A program made the position numbers and the translations under genes. Shown in pieces: positions 8,612-16,444 of a stretch of DNA of 32,207 nucleotides (positions are counted from its first letter, which is position 1; each line of letters starts with the position of its first letter). The notes under the pieces are model-generated. The model was not told the DNA's origin, searched no databases, and saw only the letters and a program-made list of their open reading frames with translations. The stretch is from assembly GCA_036824145.1 (NCBI GenBank), contig DAITAT010000016.1:1-32207 (forward strand), read 5' to 3'. Source of the DNA: DATMMS01 sp036824145. GTDB lineage: Bacteria > Chloroflexota > Dormibacteria > DASZGP01.

Positions 8612-9475
8612 CTACGCGGTTGCCTCTTCCTTGTAGTCGAGCGCGATGGGCACGTCCACCAGGCTGCCGTACTCGGTCCAGGAGCCGTCGTAGTTCTTGA
8701 CCTGGGGGAAGCCCAGGAGTTCCTTAAGCACGAACCAGGTGTGTGAGGAGCGCTCGCCGATGCGGCAGTAGGCGATCGTCTCGTCCTGCGGCTGCAGGCT
8801 CTGCTCCTCCTGGTAGAGGGCCTTCAGCTCCTCCAGCGACCGGAAGGTGCCGTCCTCGTTGGCCGACTTCGACCAGGGCACGTTCTTGGCGCCCGGGATG
8901 TGGCCCTTCTTCTGGGCCTGCTCCTGGGGCAGATGGGCGGGGGCAGCCAGCTTGCCGCTGAACTCGTCGGGTGAGCGGACGTCCACCATGGGGGTCGTGC
9001 CGACCTTGGCGATGACCTCATCACGGAGCGCGCGGATGCTGAGATCGGCGTCCTTGGCGGTGTAGGTGCTCGCGGTGACGGCGGGCTTCTCGGCGGTCAG
9101 TTCGCGACCCTCGAGCTCCCACTTCTTGCGGCCCCCGTTCATCAGCTTGAGGTTGTTGTGGCCGTATACCTTGAAGTACCAATAGGCGTAGGCGGAGAAC
9201 CAGTTGTTGTTGCCGCCGTAGAGCACCACCAGCTCGTCGGTGCCGACCCCCTTGCTGCCGAGAAGGCCCTCGAACTGTGCCTTGCCGGCGAAGTTACGCA
9301 CCACCGGGTCCTGCAGCTCGTTGCGCCAGTGCAGCGAATTGGCGGTGGGGATGTGGCCCTTCTCGTAGGCGTCGGTGTCCTCGTCGACCTCGATGAGCTT
9401 GAAAGTGCCATCGCCCAGGTGCTCGGCGACCCAGTCTGTCGATACCAATGCGTCAGGGTTTGCGTATTCGCTCAA
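8612..9475 (-). CDS. sseA: Thiosulfate sulfurtransferase (tandem rhodanese)
   Basis: Two-domain rhodanese of 287 aa that moves sulfane sulfur from thiosulfate or another donor to a thiophilic acceptor. The inactive N-terminal domain (about 8-130) carries EVDEDTDAYEKGHI and VLYGGNNNWFSAYAYWYF. The catalytic domain (about 145-280) carries VDVRSPDEFSGK, GHIPGAKNVPWS and the active-site loop CRIGERSSH with C237, followed by NYDGSWTEYGS. The pattern is very close to actinobacterial CysA2/SseA proteins. The sseA symbol follows that family; cysA is also used. ATG start. A strong inverted repeat at 9532-9558 lies about 55 bases upstream. Confidence 0.93.
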   Translation of the reverse strand: MSEYANPDALVSTDWVAEHLGDGTFKLIEVDEDTDAYEKGHIPTANSLHWRNELQDPVVRNFAGKAQFEGLLGSKGVGTDELVVLYGGNNNWFSAYAYWYFKVYGHNNLKLMNGGRKKWELEGRELTAEKPAVTASTYTAKDADLSIRALRDEVIAKVGTTPMVDVRSPDEFSGKLAAPAHLPQEQAQKKGHIPGAKNVPWSKSANEDGTFRSLEELKALYQEEQSLQPQDETIAYCRIGERSSHTWFVLKELLGFPQVKNYDGSWTEYGSLVDVPIALDYKEEATA

Positions 9476-9531
9476 CGTCTCTTCGCTCCTCGCAGGCCGG
9501 TCGCTCCGAGCGCCTCCCGCAGTTCTGTAGA

Positions 9532-9558
9532 TAAATCCTACCGATAAGGTAGGAGTTA
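9532..9558. promoter_or_regulatory. Palindromic operator upstream of the sulfurtransferase gene
   Basis: TCCTACC (9536-9542), a 5-base GATAA spacer and GGTAGGA (9548-9554) form a perfect 7-bp inverted repeat. It extends by three more matching pairs on each side after one mismatch. It sits 57 to 83 bases upstream of the minus-strand sulfurtransferase start. The size and symmetry fit a dimeric repressor site; an Rrf2-type or sulfur regulator is inference. A short RNA hairpin, for example a terminator for the methyltransferase gene read from the other side, is an alternative. Confidence 0.55.
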
Positions 9559-10520
9559 GCGATTATGCCTGACCCGTTCGCGGATGCGCAACCNNNNNNN
9601 NNNNNNNNNNNNNNNNNNNNNNNNNNNNNNNNNNNNNNNNNNNNNNNNNNNNNNNNNNNNNNNNNNNNNNNNNNNNNNNNNNNNNNNNNNNNNCGGAAGA
9701 AGAGCAGCGAGCCCTGCGCTTCCCGGTCCCAGCTGGTGAAGCCGCTGGCCAGCGCCAGCTCCTCGAGCTCGTCGGGATCGGCGGGATGGAAGAAGAGCCA
9801 GCCACGACTGAACCACGGGCGCACCACCATTCCCAGGGCGCTGCTGTCGGCGATCACCACGTTGCCCCAAATCTGACCTCCGGGCTTGAGGACGCGGTGG
9901 AACTCGCGTAAGGCGGCGCGCATGTCGGGCAGCACATGGAGCCCGTTGAAGCAGAGGATCCGGTCGACGCTGCGGTCCCGCAGCGGCAGCCGAAGCGCAT
10001 CGGCGCGGGCGAGGAGGACGTTGTCGAGGCCCTCGGCGGCACGCTCTCGAACCGCTCGACGGAGCATCCCAGGGCTGAGGTCGATGCCGATGTAGGTGCC
10101 CTGCAGGCGCCCCGAGGCCGACCGCAACGGCGGCGCGCCCCCGACCGGCACGTCGAGGACGACCTCGCCGGGTCGGCACTTGACGCCCTCATCCATCATC
10201 TCAAAGACCTTGCCGATGTCCGCGCCCCAGCCCAAGCGACCGCCCAACCGCGCCAGCCAGCGTTCCTTAATGGCGCGGTCGTAGACGACGCCGTAGGGGG
10301 ATGAGAACCAGTCGACGGTGGGCTGGGGGCTGTCGGTGGGCCACAGGTCGAAGTAGCCGTCGACGCAGACGAAGCGGTGGCCATCGGAACAGACCAGGTC
10401 CTGGCTGTGAGGGTGGAGGGCGTGGCGGCAGTCGGGACATGCCAGCGGCTTCACAGCCGCGGTCTGGACCAGGTCCGCAGCTCGCCGGTTCATCGCAGCA
10501 GAGCAACCGTAGCAGCCCAC
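9556..10520 (-). CDS. Class I SAM-dependent methyltransferase with N-terminal zinc ribbon, interrupted by an assembly gap
   Basis: The N terminus has a zinc-ribbon-like LACPDCRHALH and a later LVCSDGHRF. A Rossmann-type methyltransferase domain follows, with motif I VLDVPVGG (unusual Pro in place of the common Gly), acidic GIDLSPGM, ADALRLPL, and FHRVLKPGGQIWG as the post-motif strand and loop. The start may be GTG 10520 or ATG 10493; the latter gives MNRRAADLVQ. A 100-N gap removes part of the C terminus. After the gap, one frame ends quickly as LRIRERVRHNR with TAA at 9558-9556. The frame that happens to join through the Ns reads past the palindrome and is probably false. The substrate is unknown; UbiE-like or RlmA-like enzymes share this layout. 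Confidence 0.75.
9594..9693. other. Assembly gap (100 N)
   Basis: Exactly 100 N within the 3' part of the methyltransferase gene. Unlike the first gap, its edges show no obvious repeat. The real length, and so the reading frame across it, is unknown. Confidence 0.95.
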
Positions 10521-10564
10521 CAGCGGATTGCAGGGGGCCGGGCTGCCGGCCTGACAATTGGCCG

Positions 10565-11158
10565 ATGACCAAGGGCGTGAGAGAGCAGAAACTCAGCTTC
10601 CTCGGATGGGCCTTGCCCGCCGTGGTGCTGGTCCTGGTGCTGGCGGTTTTCTTCCTCTACATTGGCAGAGGCACCCGCGTGGGCCCCACCCACGCCGTCG
10701 ACAACAGTCAGCCGCTGCAGGTGGGCAAGCCGCCGCCCGAGATCCGCGGTGTCGCCTTCGACGGCACTGCCGTCGACCTCGCCTCGCTTCGCGGCAAGGT
10801 GGTGCTGGTCAACTTTTTCGCCAGCTGGTGCGCCGAGTGCCGAGCCGAGATCCCCGACATCGAGCAGACCTACAAGGCCAAACACGACGCCGGCTTCGAG
10901 GTGGTCGCCGTCAACGCATGGGAGAACGGCGACGGCCGGACCTTCCTCGCCGGGTTGGGCGGCACCTACCCCGCGGTCGCCGACCCGCTGCCGGCCCCCA
11001 ATCGGCCGGGGCCGATCGCAGCCAGCTACGGGCTCGATACCCAGGCCCTGCCGGTCAGCGTCTTCATCGACCGAAGCGGCAACGTCCACCAGGTCTACCC
11101 GGGCAGGATCGATGCCAGCAACATCGCCAGCGAGCTGCACCAGATGGGGATCGGCTAG
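10565..11158 (+). CDS. TlpA/ResA-type membrane-anchored thioredoxin
   Basis: Protein of 197 aa with one N-terminal signal anchor (about 11-33) and an extracytoplasmic thioredoxin fold of the AhpC/TSA-TlpA type. The active site is FFASWCAECRAEIP with C89 and C92 (CxxC, Ala-Glu between). The cis-Pro region LPVSVFIDRSGNV is present. Such proteins reduce disulfides outside the membrane, often in cytochrome c maturation, but no ccm or ccs gene is nearby. The ATG at 10565 is chosen because it directly precedes the signal anchor; the open frame upstream runs antisense to the methyltransferase gene. Confidence 0.88.
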   Translation: MTKGVREQKLSFLGWALPAVVLVLVLAVFFLYIGRGTRVGPTHAVDNSQPLQVGKPPPEIRGVAFDGTAVDLASLRGKVVLVNFFASWCAECRAEIPDIEQTYKAKHDAGFEVVAVNAWENGDGRTFLAGLGGTYPAVADPLPAPNRPGPIAASYGLDTQALPVSVFIDRSGNVHQVYPGRIDASNIASELHQMGIG

Positions 11159-11184
11159 CGCCTGGCGGACCCTAGACTGGAGCC

Positions 11185-11376
11185 ATGAGCAGAAGACTTC
11201 GCATCGGTGTGGCGGTGGCGTTCGTGCTGCTGGTCTACGGGAGCGCGCTTGTCTTCTTGGCCTTTGATCGCAACTCGCACTCCAACAGCGATACCCTGCG
11301 GCCCTTCATCATCACGATGGCGCCGGTTTGGGCCGTCGCAATCGCGGCGGTGATGGCGCTAAGGCGCCAGCGCTAG
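11185..11376 (+). CDS. Small two-helix membrane protein
   Basis: Hypothetical protein of 63 aa with two predicted transmembrane helices (about 7-27 and 42-58), a short polar loop rich in Ser and Asn, and a positive C-terminal RRQR. It starts 26 bases after the TlpA-type gene on the same strand and may be cotranscribed. Its stop codon overlaps the stop of the convergent tiny lipoprotein gene. No family recognised. Confidence 0.6.
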   Translation: MSRRLRIGVAVAFVLLVYGSALVFLAFDRNSHSNSDTLRPFIITMAPVWAVAIAAVMALRRQR

Positions 11377-11531
11377 TAGCCCGAGACGGGAGCCGGGCTG
11401 GAGCCGTTCGAGTTCGAGCCTCCGCTGGCACCCGAACCGCAGGCCGCCAGTAGAAACACAAGTCCGGCGGCGGCAATGCCGGCCAGCAACCGCTGCTTGC
11501 GTGGCCTTCGACGCAGTGTCTTCATAGCCAT
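11373..11531 (-). CDS. Tiny lipoprotein (52 aa)
   Basis: A short open frame encodes a classic lipoprotein export signal. It has the positive start MAMKTLRRRPRKQR, a hydrophobic core LLAGIAAAGLVFLL and the lipobox LAAC with C31. Only 21 residues follow, mostly Gly, Ser, Asn and Pro. The mature product would be a lipid-anchored flexible peptide. The start may be ATG 11531 or ATG 11525. Its stop overlaps that of the small membrane protein on the plus strand. The complete signal peptide argues for a real gene, but it could also be a truncated larger lipoprotein. No other copy is seen in the window. Confidence 0.6.
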   Translation of the reverse strand: MAMKTLRRRPRKQRLLAGIAAAGLVFLLAACGSGASGGSNSNGSSPAPVSGY

Positions 11532-11643
11532 CAATACGTGGAGCGGTTACTAAGAGGGCCGCTCACGGTTGGGCGTATCAATTACCGTAACCAAGGCAGA
11601 CCTCGAGGGCAGGAATGGACATGGAAATGGAGGATTAGCTGAG

Positions 11644-12066
11644 ATGAAGTTTTTCGAATCGACGGCGGTGATCAACGCCGCTCCCGACACCATCTGGAGA
11701 ATCATCACCGACGCTCCCAACCTCGCCAACTGGGACTCGGGGATTGAGAAGGTTGAGGGCAAGATCGAGCCGGGAGAGACGATCAAGGTCTACGTCAAGG
11801 TCAACCCGGGCAAGGCCTTCCCGGTCAAGGTCACGGAGTTCCAGCCGGGGGAGAAGATGGTGTGGTCGGGGGGCATGCCACTGGGCCTCTTCAAGGGCGT
11901 CCGGACCTACACCCTCACGCCCGAGGGCAGCGCCACCAGGTTCAACATGCGCGAGGAGTACAGCGGCCCGATGCTGCCCATGATCTGGGGCTCGATCCCG
12001 GACCTGGGACCGTCCTTCGAGCAGTACACCCAGGGGCTCAAGAGCCAGGCCGAGAGTCAAGCCTGA
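11644..12066 (+). CDS. SRPBCC-family (polyketide cyclase/CoxG-like) protein
   Basis: Protein of 140 aa with the START/Bet v1-like pattern: MKFFESTAVINAAPDTIWRIITDAPNL at the N terminus, then W-x-S-G-I-E-K and strand-rich sequence including GEKMVWSGGMPLGLFKGVRTYTL. These proteins bind hydrophobic ligands in a central cavity; the ligand here is unknown. The ATG at 11644 is chosen because GGAGG lies about 10 bases upstream and homology begins there. The frame is open further upstream to 11569 but that extension shows no family pattern. It is convergent with the LVIVD-repeat gene, 32 bases away. Confidence 0.8.
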   Translation: MKFFESTAVINAAPDTIWRIITDAPNLANWDSGIEKVEGKIEPGETIKVYVKVNPGKAFPVKVTEFQPGEKMVWSGGMPLGLFKGVRTYTLTPEGSATRFNMREEYSGPMLPMIWGSIPDLGPSFEQYTQGLKSQAESQA

Positions 12067-12098
12067 GGGCGGGCTGAGCGAATCCTGGGGATTGGTCA

Positions 12099-13724
12099 TC
12101 AGCCGCTGCGACCGTCCCTGTCGTTCCTGGCAGTCTCTCGTCGACGCACGCCGCCGGCAACCCGGAGGCCAAGAGCGAGGACAAACACGCCCCCTCCGAT
12201 GAGCCAGGGGAGGGCGCCGCTGCTCTGCTGTGAGGTCCCGGCCCCTGGGGTTGGTTGTGACGACGGAGCCACGGTCGCGGTTGGCGCGCTCGATGGCGTC
12301 GCGGCCGACTGGGCGCGGGACGCGACGAGGTTGCTGTTGCCCTCAGCGAAGGCAGTGGTGCTGACCTCGTCCTGGTGGGGCCCCTGGTAGCGCAGCACCA
12401 GCAGGCCCTGGTTGATGTCGACGACATAGATGAGGCCGGCCGCGATCACGGGGTAGCTCCAGGTCATCGCGGCGGTGGTGCCGAGTTGGACGTCTCGGAG
12501 GGTCGGGCTGGTGCCCGCGGGCCGGATCTCCGCCAACCTGGTGGGGTGGGCGACATCGTCGAGCCCGAATACCTGGATGCCGCCGCTGTACCAGGTGACC
12601 AGAGCCAGGTGGGCGGTCAGAGTGGGGTTGTGGCTGGTCCAGGTGCCACTGCCCGCGGCGGCGCAGGCCCCCGGGTCGTTCTCGGGGATCGCCATCGTCG
12701 ACACGACTGTCGGCTTGGCCGGGTTGGAGACATCGACGAGGTGGGCGTTGCCGTACGGGCAGCCCTGCCCGTAGGGCGACGGGTAGCGCTCGTCGGTCGT
12801 GATGAGCAGCGATTGCCCGGGCACCGGCACCGCGCTGTGGACGTTGCCGGGAGGTGTTCGGAACCGTGCCGCGGCGGGCGTCAGCAGGCGCAGGGTGGGT
12901 TGGCCTGCGCCCGATGCGAAATCGCTGGCGTCGGCGACCACCAGCCCTCCAGTCCAGAGCGAGAGGTAGGCAGTCCGCCCGTCCGGGGAGAGGGCGATCG
13001 AATGCAGCGGCGCGTAGCCGTAGCTGGAAGGTGCGCTCCAGCCCGCGAGCAGGGCTGGCTTGGTGGGGTCAGACACGTCGATGACGTTGAGGGAGTTCCC
13101 GGCGGAGGCGAACATGGTGACGAACGCCAGCACCCGCGCCGGCGTCTTGGGGTCCTGCCAGACATAGAACTCGTGCGGGGCGTGGCCGCCAAAGTCATAG
13201 TGGCCAACCAGGGTTGGCGCTTTGCAGTCGGTGCCCCATCGGTACAGGTCGAGCCCGTTCGGCCCGCCGTTGATGGCGTAGTACAGGACCACCAACTCGT
13301 GCAGCGCCGGCACGGCTCGGAGCTCACGGGGAGTGCTGCCTGCGTGCTTCGTGAGCTGCCCGGTCACCAGCGGCGAGGCCGGGTTGGACACGTCGACGAT
13401 CCGCGAAGCAGCATCGCTGCGACTGCCGACGTAGGCGCAGCTGCCGGCGACCGTCAGGGCGGCGTTCATGCCACGGGCACCGAGCGAACTCTGCCCGACC
13501 ACGGTCAGCGTCGCCGGTGTCGCCGCGCCGGCGCTGACCGAGGCTGCCAGCGCAGCCACAAGGAGCGCCCAGAACGCCCCCAGGCACGGCAGGCTTCGGC
13601 GCACGGAAGCTGGCGTCAGGACCACGCGAATCGGGCGCCCTGGTCGGCGCTCTGGGCGAGTGTCCGATTGGCGATCGCCATCACCGTCCACTTTGCTGAC
13701 ATTTCGATGTGCTCCTTCGGCCAA
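12099..13724 (-). CDS. LVIVD-repeat surface protein with C-terminal membrane anchor
   Basis: Up to 541 aa. A hydrophobic export signal (about 44-68, ending SAGA) is followed by a beta-propeller of LVIVD-type repeats such as SRIVDVSNPASPL, LNVIDVSDPTKPA, AHLVDVSNPAKPT and GGIQVFGLDDVAHPT. Then come a Ser/Thr/Pro-rich linker (about 455-505), a transmembrane helix (LPWLIGGGVFVLALGL) and a positive tail. The topology is an outside propeller with a membrane anchor. The start is uncertain. TTG 13724 gives a long charged N terminus; GTG 13625 or the GTG seven codons later gives an ordinary signal peptide and is more natural. It is divergent from the SDR gene. Role unknown; such propellers often bind proteins or ligands. 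Confidence 0.78.
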   Translation of the reverse strand: MAEGAHRNVSKVDGDGDRQSDTRPERRPGRPIRVVLTPASVRRSLPCLGAFWALLVAALAASVSAGAATPATLTVVGQSSLGARGMNAALTVAGSCAYVGSRSDAASRIVDVSNPASPLVTGQLTKHAGSTPRELRAVPALHELVVLYYAINGGPNGLDLYRWGTDCKAPTLVGHYDFGGHAPHEFYVWQDPKTPARVLAFVTMFASAGNSLNVIDVSDPTKPALLAGWSAPSSYGYAPLHSIALSPDGRTAYLSLWTGGLVVADASDFASGAGQPTLRLLTPAAARFRTPPGNVHSAVPVPGQSLLITTDERYPSPYGQGCPYGNAHLVDVSNPAKPTVVSTMAIPENDPGACAAAGSGTWTSHNPTLTAHLALVTWYSGGIQVFGLDDVAHPTRLAEIRPAGTSPTLRDVQLGTTAAMTWSYPVIAAGLIYVVDINQGLLVLRYQGPHQDEVSTTAFAEGNSNLVASRAQSAATPSSAPTATVAPSSQPTPGAGTSQQSSGALPWLIGGGVFVLALGLRVAGGVRRRETARNDRDGRSG

Positions 13725-13824
13725 CCGATTGTCACACTTCGTGTCTTCGCGATCGGAGCCATAATGCTGGTCTCCTGAGGAGCGACTGATGCTCCACTTT
13801 TGGATCGTGGCGGAGGATTAACGA

Positions 13825-14589
13825 ATGGATCGACGTCTGGATGGAACTGTCGCCCTGGTCACCGGGGCTTCGAGCGGCATCGGTGAGGCGACCGCGCAGG
13901 CGCTGGCTCTCGAGGGCGCCACAGTCTCGTTGGTCGCGCGACGCCGGGATCGACTCGAGGCGCTGGCGAACAAGATCGGCGAAGCCGGTGGCAAGGCATT
14001 GGTGCTGGAGGCCGACGTCAGCGACGAGAAGCAGGCCGGCGAGGCGGTGGACAAGACGGTTGCCGAGCTTGGTCGGCTGGACACGCTCGTCAACAACGCC
14101 GGCGTTATGCTGCTCGGCCCCGCCGTCAGGGCGCCGCTCGAGGAGTGGCAGCGCATGGTCCAGGTGAACCTCCTGGGCCTGCTCTACTGCTCCCATGCCG
14201 CACTCCCTCACCTGCTCAAGGCCGCTGAGTCGGATCCCCGTCAGGTCGCCGACATGGTCAACATCAGCTCGACCGCGGGTCGGGTGGCCCGAGCCGGCAG
14301 CGGCGTGTACAACGCCACCAAGCACGGGGTTGTGGCTTTCACCGAGGCCTTGCGCCAGGAGGTTACGACCAGCCATCTGCGAGCCTCCGTGGTGGAGCCG
14401 GGCGCCGTCATCACCGAGCTTCCGACCCACAACCGTCCCGAGATCCTGGAGACGATGCGGAATCGGTTTGGTTCGATGGAGATGCTGAACGCCGACGACA
14501 TCGCCGACGCGGTTACTTACATCGTGACCCGGCCGCGCCACGTGGCGGTCAACGAACTGCTGATCCGCCCCACGGAGCAGAACTTCTAA
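13825..14589 (+). CDS. Short-chain dehydrogenase/reductase
   Basis: Classical SDR of 254 aa. It has the nucleotide-binding TGASSGIG (G14 to G20), NNAG at the end of strand 4, catalytic serines in VNISSTAG (about 148-149), and the Y162-x-x-x-K166 pair in YNATKHG. The Arg-rich VARRRDRLE after strand 2 suggests NADP(H) preference, which is inference. The ATG has a strong GGAGG ribosome site 8 bases upstream. Substrate unknown. It is followed by the ABC exporter genes after 37 bases. Confidence 0.92.
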   Translation: MDRRLDGTVALVTGASSGIGEATAQALALEGATVSLVARRRDRLEALANKIGEAGGKALVLEADVSDEKQAGEAVDKTVAELGRLDTLVNNAGVMLLGPAVRAPLEEWQRMVQVNLLGLLYCSHAALPHLLKAAESDPRQVADMVNISSTAGRVARAGSGVYNATKHGVVAFTEALRQEVTTSHLRASVVEPGAVITELPTHNRPEILETMRNRFGSMEMLNADDIADAVTYIVTRPRHVAVNELLIRPTEQNF

Positions 14590-14626
14590 CTGCCAGGGTC
14601 CCGTTCGGCGTCCCGGAACAAACGGG

Positions 14627-15628
14627 ATGCGCATAAAGTTGTGCAACGAAATGGAGCGAGAGCCTTCGGCGCCTGCCATCCAGGTTGAGAACGTCGTCAA
14701 GCACTTCGGGTCCGTGCACGCCGTAGGCGGGATCAGCCTCGAGGTTCAGCCGGGAACGATCCTGGGGCTGCTCGGTCCCAACGGTGCCGGCAAGACAACC
14801 CTCGTCCGCATCCTCACCACGCTCCTCCGGCCGGACAGCGGCCGCGCCCTGGTGGCCGGGCTGGACGTGGTCAACGACGCGGTCCGGCTGCGAGCCGCAA
14901 TCGGCCTGGCCGGCCAATTCGCCGCTGTCGACGAAAACCTGACCGGCCGCGAGAACCTCGAGTTGGTGGGGCGCCTTTACCACATCCCTGTCGACCAGAG
15001 GAAGCGCCGCGCCAGTGAGCTGCTCGACCGCTTTGACCTCAACGAGGCCGCCGACCGCATGGTCAAGACGTATTCCGGCGGCATGCGGCGTCGCCTCGAT
15101 GTCGGCGGCAGCCTGGTGAACCGGCCGTCGGTGCTGTTCCTCGACGAGCCGACCTCCGGGCTTGACCCGCGCAGCCGGATGGCGCTCTGGGAAACCATCC
15201 GTGACCTGGTCCGCGAAGGCACCACCGTGCTCCTTACCACGCAGTACCTCGAGGAGGCCGACCGGCTCGCCGACCGCATTGCCGTTGTCGACATGGGCAA
15301 GGTGATCGCCCAGGGGACCTCCAACGAGCTCAAGGAACAGGTCGGTGGCGAGCGCCTGGAGCTCCAGGTGGAGGACGGCTCGAAGCTGATGGACGCGGTC
15401 GCCGCCCTGCAGCACCTCAGCAAGGAGCCTGCGCTGGTCGACCGGGACACTCGACGACTGGCGCTCCCGGTGACCGACGGGCACAACCTGCTGGCCGAGG
15501 CGGTGCGGCTTCTCGACGCCGAAGCCATTGTTATCGCCGAGCTCAACCTTCGGCGGCCGACGCTCGACGAGGTGTTCCTGTCGCTCACGGGCCACTCCGC
15601 CGAGGATGTGGTCAGGAGGGTGGCGTGA
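14627..15628 (+). CDS. DrrA-type ABC transporter ATP-binding protein
   Basis: ATPase (333 aa) of an ABC-2 exporter in the daunorubicin-resistance DrrA family. Walker A is GPNGAGKTT and the Q-loop region reads GLAGQFAAVDENLTGRENL, typical of DrrA. The signature is YSGGMRRRLD, Walker B is SVLFLDEPTSGLD, and LLTTQYLEEAD has Gln where most ABC proteins have the switch His, as usual in this family. A DrrA-like C-terminal extension is present. Start may be ATG 14627 or ATG 14651. An inverted repeat (CCCGTT at 14600-14605, AACGGG at 14621-14626) abuts the first ATG. The stop overlaps the permease start as GTGA. Confidence 0.92.
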   Translation: MRIKLCNEMEREPSAPAIQVENVVKHFGSVHAVGGISLEVQPGTILGLLGPNGAGKTTLVRILTTLLRPDSGRALVAGLDVVNDAVRLRAAIGLAGQFAAVDENLTGRENLELVGRLYHIPVDQRKRRASELLDRFDLNEAADRMVKTYSGGMRRRLDVGGSLVNRPSVLFLDEPTSGLDPRSRMALWETIRDLVREGTTVLLTTQYLEEADRLADRIAVVDMGKVIAQGTSNELKEQVGGERLELQVEDGSKLMDAVAALQHLSKEPALVDRDTRRLALPVTDGHNLLAEAVRLLDAEAIVIAELNLRRPTLDEVFLSLTGHSAEDVVRRVA

Positions 15629-16413
15629 GCGCAGCGGCGTCGCCGAGCCTGGTCACCACGGTCAGGTGGGGCGCGTCGGACACCCTGGCGATGACCTGGC
15701 GAAACCTCATCAGGTACCTGCGCATCCCGCAGCTGCTGGTCTTCTCGAGCATCCAGCCGGTGATGTTCGTTTTGCTCTTCAACTACGTCTTTGGCGGCGC
15801 CATCAAGGTGCCGCACCTGAACTACACCGATTTCCTGATGCCCGGCATCTTCGTGCAGACCGCCATTTTCGGCTCCACCCAGACCGGTATCGGGCTGGCC
15901 GAAGACCTGTCCAAAGGGATGATCGACCGCTTCCGCTCGCTGCCGATGGCGCGCTCGGCGGTACTCACCGGCCGCACCCTGTCCGACACCATCCGCAACG
16001 CGTTCGTCATCCTGCTGATGACCGGGGTCGGCCTGGTCATCGGTTTCCGCATCCACAACGGTCTCCTCAACGCGTTCTACGCGTTTGTGCTGATCCTCGG
16101 CTTCAGCTTCGCCTTCACCTGGGTGTCTGCGTTCATCGGCTTGATCGTTCGTGACGTCGAGACCGCCCAGGTGGCCGGCTTCATCTGGATCTTTCCCCTG
16201 ACGTTCGCCAGCTCCGTCTTCGTGCCCTTAGCCGGCATGCCCTCATGGCTGCAGGAGTTTGCCACCCGAAACCCGATCACCCTGACCGCCAATGCGGCCA
16301 GGTCGTTGATCCTGGGCGGCGACGTAAGCCCGCTGCCCGCGGGGCTCTGGATCGTGGGCATCCTGGTCGTCTTCGTGCCGCTTGCGGTGATGAGATACCG
16401 CCGGGCGACCTGA
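15625..16413 (+). CDS. DrrB-type ABC-2 transporter permease
   Basis: Membrane partner (262 aa) of the DrrA-type ATPase, with about six transmembrane helices. It contains the ABC-2 pattern LMPGIFVQTAIFGSTQTGIGLAEDL and RFRSLPMARSAVLTGRTLSD, then the late FVPLAGMPSWLQEFATRNPITLTANAAR typical of DrrB-like permeases. The GTG start overlaps the ATPase stop, so the two are coupled. The pair probably exports a lipid or hydrophobic drug; no biosynthetic cluster is adjacent, so the cargo is unknown. It is convergent with the livK-like gene, 31 bases away. Confidence 0.92.
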   Translation: MSAAASPSLVTTVRWGASDTLAMTWRNLIRYLRIPQLLVFSSIQPVMFVLLFNYVFGGAIKVPHLNYTDFLMPGIFVQTAIFGSTQTGIGLAEDLSKGMIDRFRSLPMARSAVLTGRTLSDTIRNAFVILLMTGVGLVIGFRIHNGLLNAFYAFVLILGFSFAFTWVSAFIGLIVRDVETAQVAGFIWIFPLTFASSVFVPLAGMPSWLQEFATRNPITLTANAARSLILGGDVSPLPAGLWIVGILVVFVPLAVMRYRRAT

Positions 16414-16444
16414 CCTCCTCAGGCCACCCTGGTTATCTGTCGGG

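Noticed and set aside
9453..9593. Methyltransferase frame continuing past the gap to 9453
   Set aside because: It is in frame only because the gap is given as 100 N. It runs through the palindrome and the start of the sulfurtransferase gene, and gives no family pattern.
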